Shown: positions 63,909-64,000 of the stretch, piece after piece | Numbering within the stretch: position 1 is the stretch's first letter | How the letters are laid out: each line of letters opens with the position of its first letter | DNA from: Hippopus hippopus | Taxonomy: Eukaryota; Mollusca; Bivalvia; Cardiida; Cardiidae | DNA: 64,000 nt | Assembly: GCA_946811185.2 (NCBI GenBank) | Contig: OX328099.1 | Coordinates: 35,947,299-36,011,298, forward strand | Direction of reading: 5' to 3' | Program-made: the position numbers and the translations under genes | The notes under the pieces: generated by a model | The model's input: the letters and a program-made list of their open reading frames with translations, nothing else | What the model was told of the DNA's origin: nothing | Database searches by the model: none

Positions 63909-64000
63909 AATTATAAAAACGTTGGTTTATTTTTTATATATCAAGATTTACCTATCACGCTGCATTGACCGTTATGCTGTTGTTGTTGATGTTTTTGTTG

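Overview
This is a repeat-rich, AT-rich animal genome window. Mariner, LINE, Gypsy and Polinton remnants, tRNA-derived SINEs with a (CAAT)n tail, and 'ggccagtggagctaaaa'-type repeat ends together suggest a mollusc, probably a marine bivalve; this is an inference from repeat style, not a species call. The one clear host gene is deoxyhypusine hydroxylase (DOHH). It is on the minus strand from 63908 down to 36565 in five exons with canonical GT/AG junctions, coding for about 308 residues with all four His-Glu iron-binding pairs.

Layout. 0.7-5 kb: a long foldback element, hairpin repeats and a SINE. 6.2-7.2 kb: a decayed mariner-like transposase (minus). 7.75-9.75 kb: a decayed Gypsy/retrovirus-like integrase followed by an envelope-like remnant. 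10.3-11.5 kb: a possible two-exon Cys-rich membrane protein gene. 12.5-17 kb: a dispersed repeat split by a 5'-truncated L1/Tx1-type LINE with a perfect 13-bp target duplication. 17-24 kb: mostly non-coding, with an intact copy of the split repeat at 22.5-23.4 kb. 24.2-32.4 kb: a Gypsy LTR retrotransposon with both LTRs, a tRNA-Lys-type primer site and a 4-bp target duplication, but broken gag and pol. 33-36 kb: SINEs and periodic repeats. 36.5-63.9 kb: DOHH, its introns filled with MITEs and other elements.

The most interesting object is a 12.2-kb Polinton/Maverick (adintovirus-like) element at about 43547-55741 inside DOHH intron 3. It has inverted terminal repeats of about 230-240 bp. From left to right it carries a broken protein-primed DNA polymerase B (minus), a block of minus-strand virion-type and unknown genes including a penton-like minor capsid protein, half of a packaging ATPase (minus), then plus-strand genes: a small Cys-rich zinc-ribbon-like protein, a phospholipase A2 domain protein of the parvovirus VP1 type, a chromodomain integrase, an intact adenain-type protease, and the first codons of a fibre-like gene. 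A piggyBac-like MITE, a dispersed repeat and a 58-bp triplicate follow, then one more broken minus-strand gene. The N-terminal halves of PolB and of the ATPase are missing and no major capsid gene was found, so the copy is defective. Perfect or near-perfect AT-rich stem-loops lie directly 3' of several of its stop codons, which resembles the hairpin 3'-end signals known from Mimivirus and virophages.

A roughly 225-bp TTAA-flanked MITE with a central palindrome of about 60 bp is present in at least a dozen copies, nearly all within the DOHH introns, and one copy has landed inside the Polinton. Many breaks in the Polinton genes are single-base shifts in A/T homopolymers, so read-level checking is needed before calling all of them real mutations.
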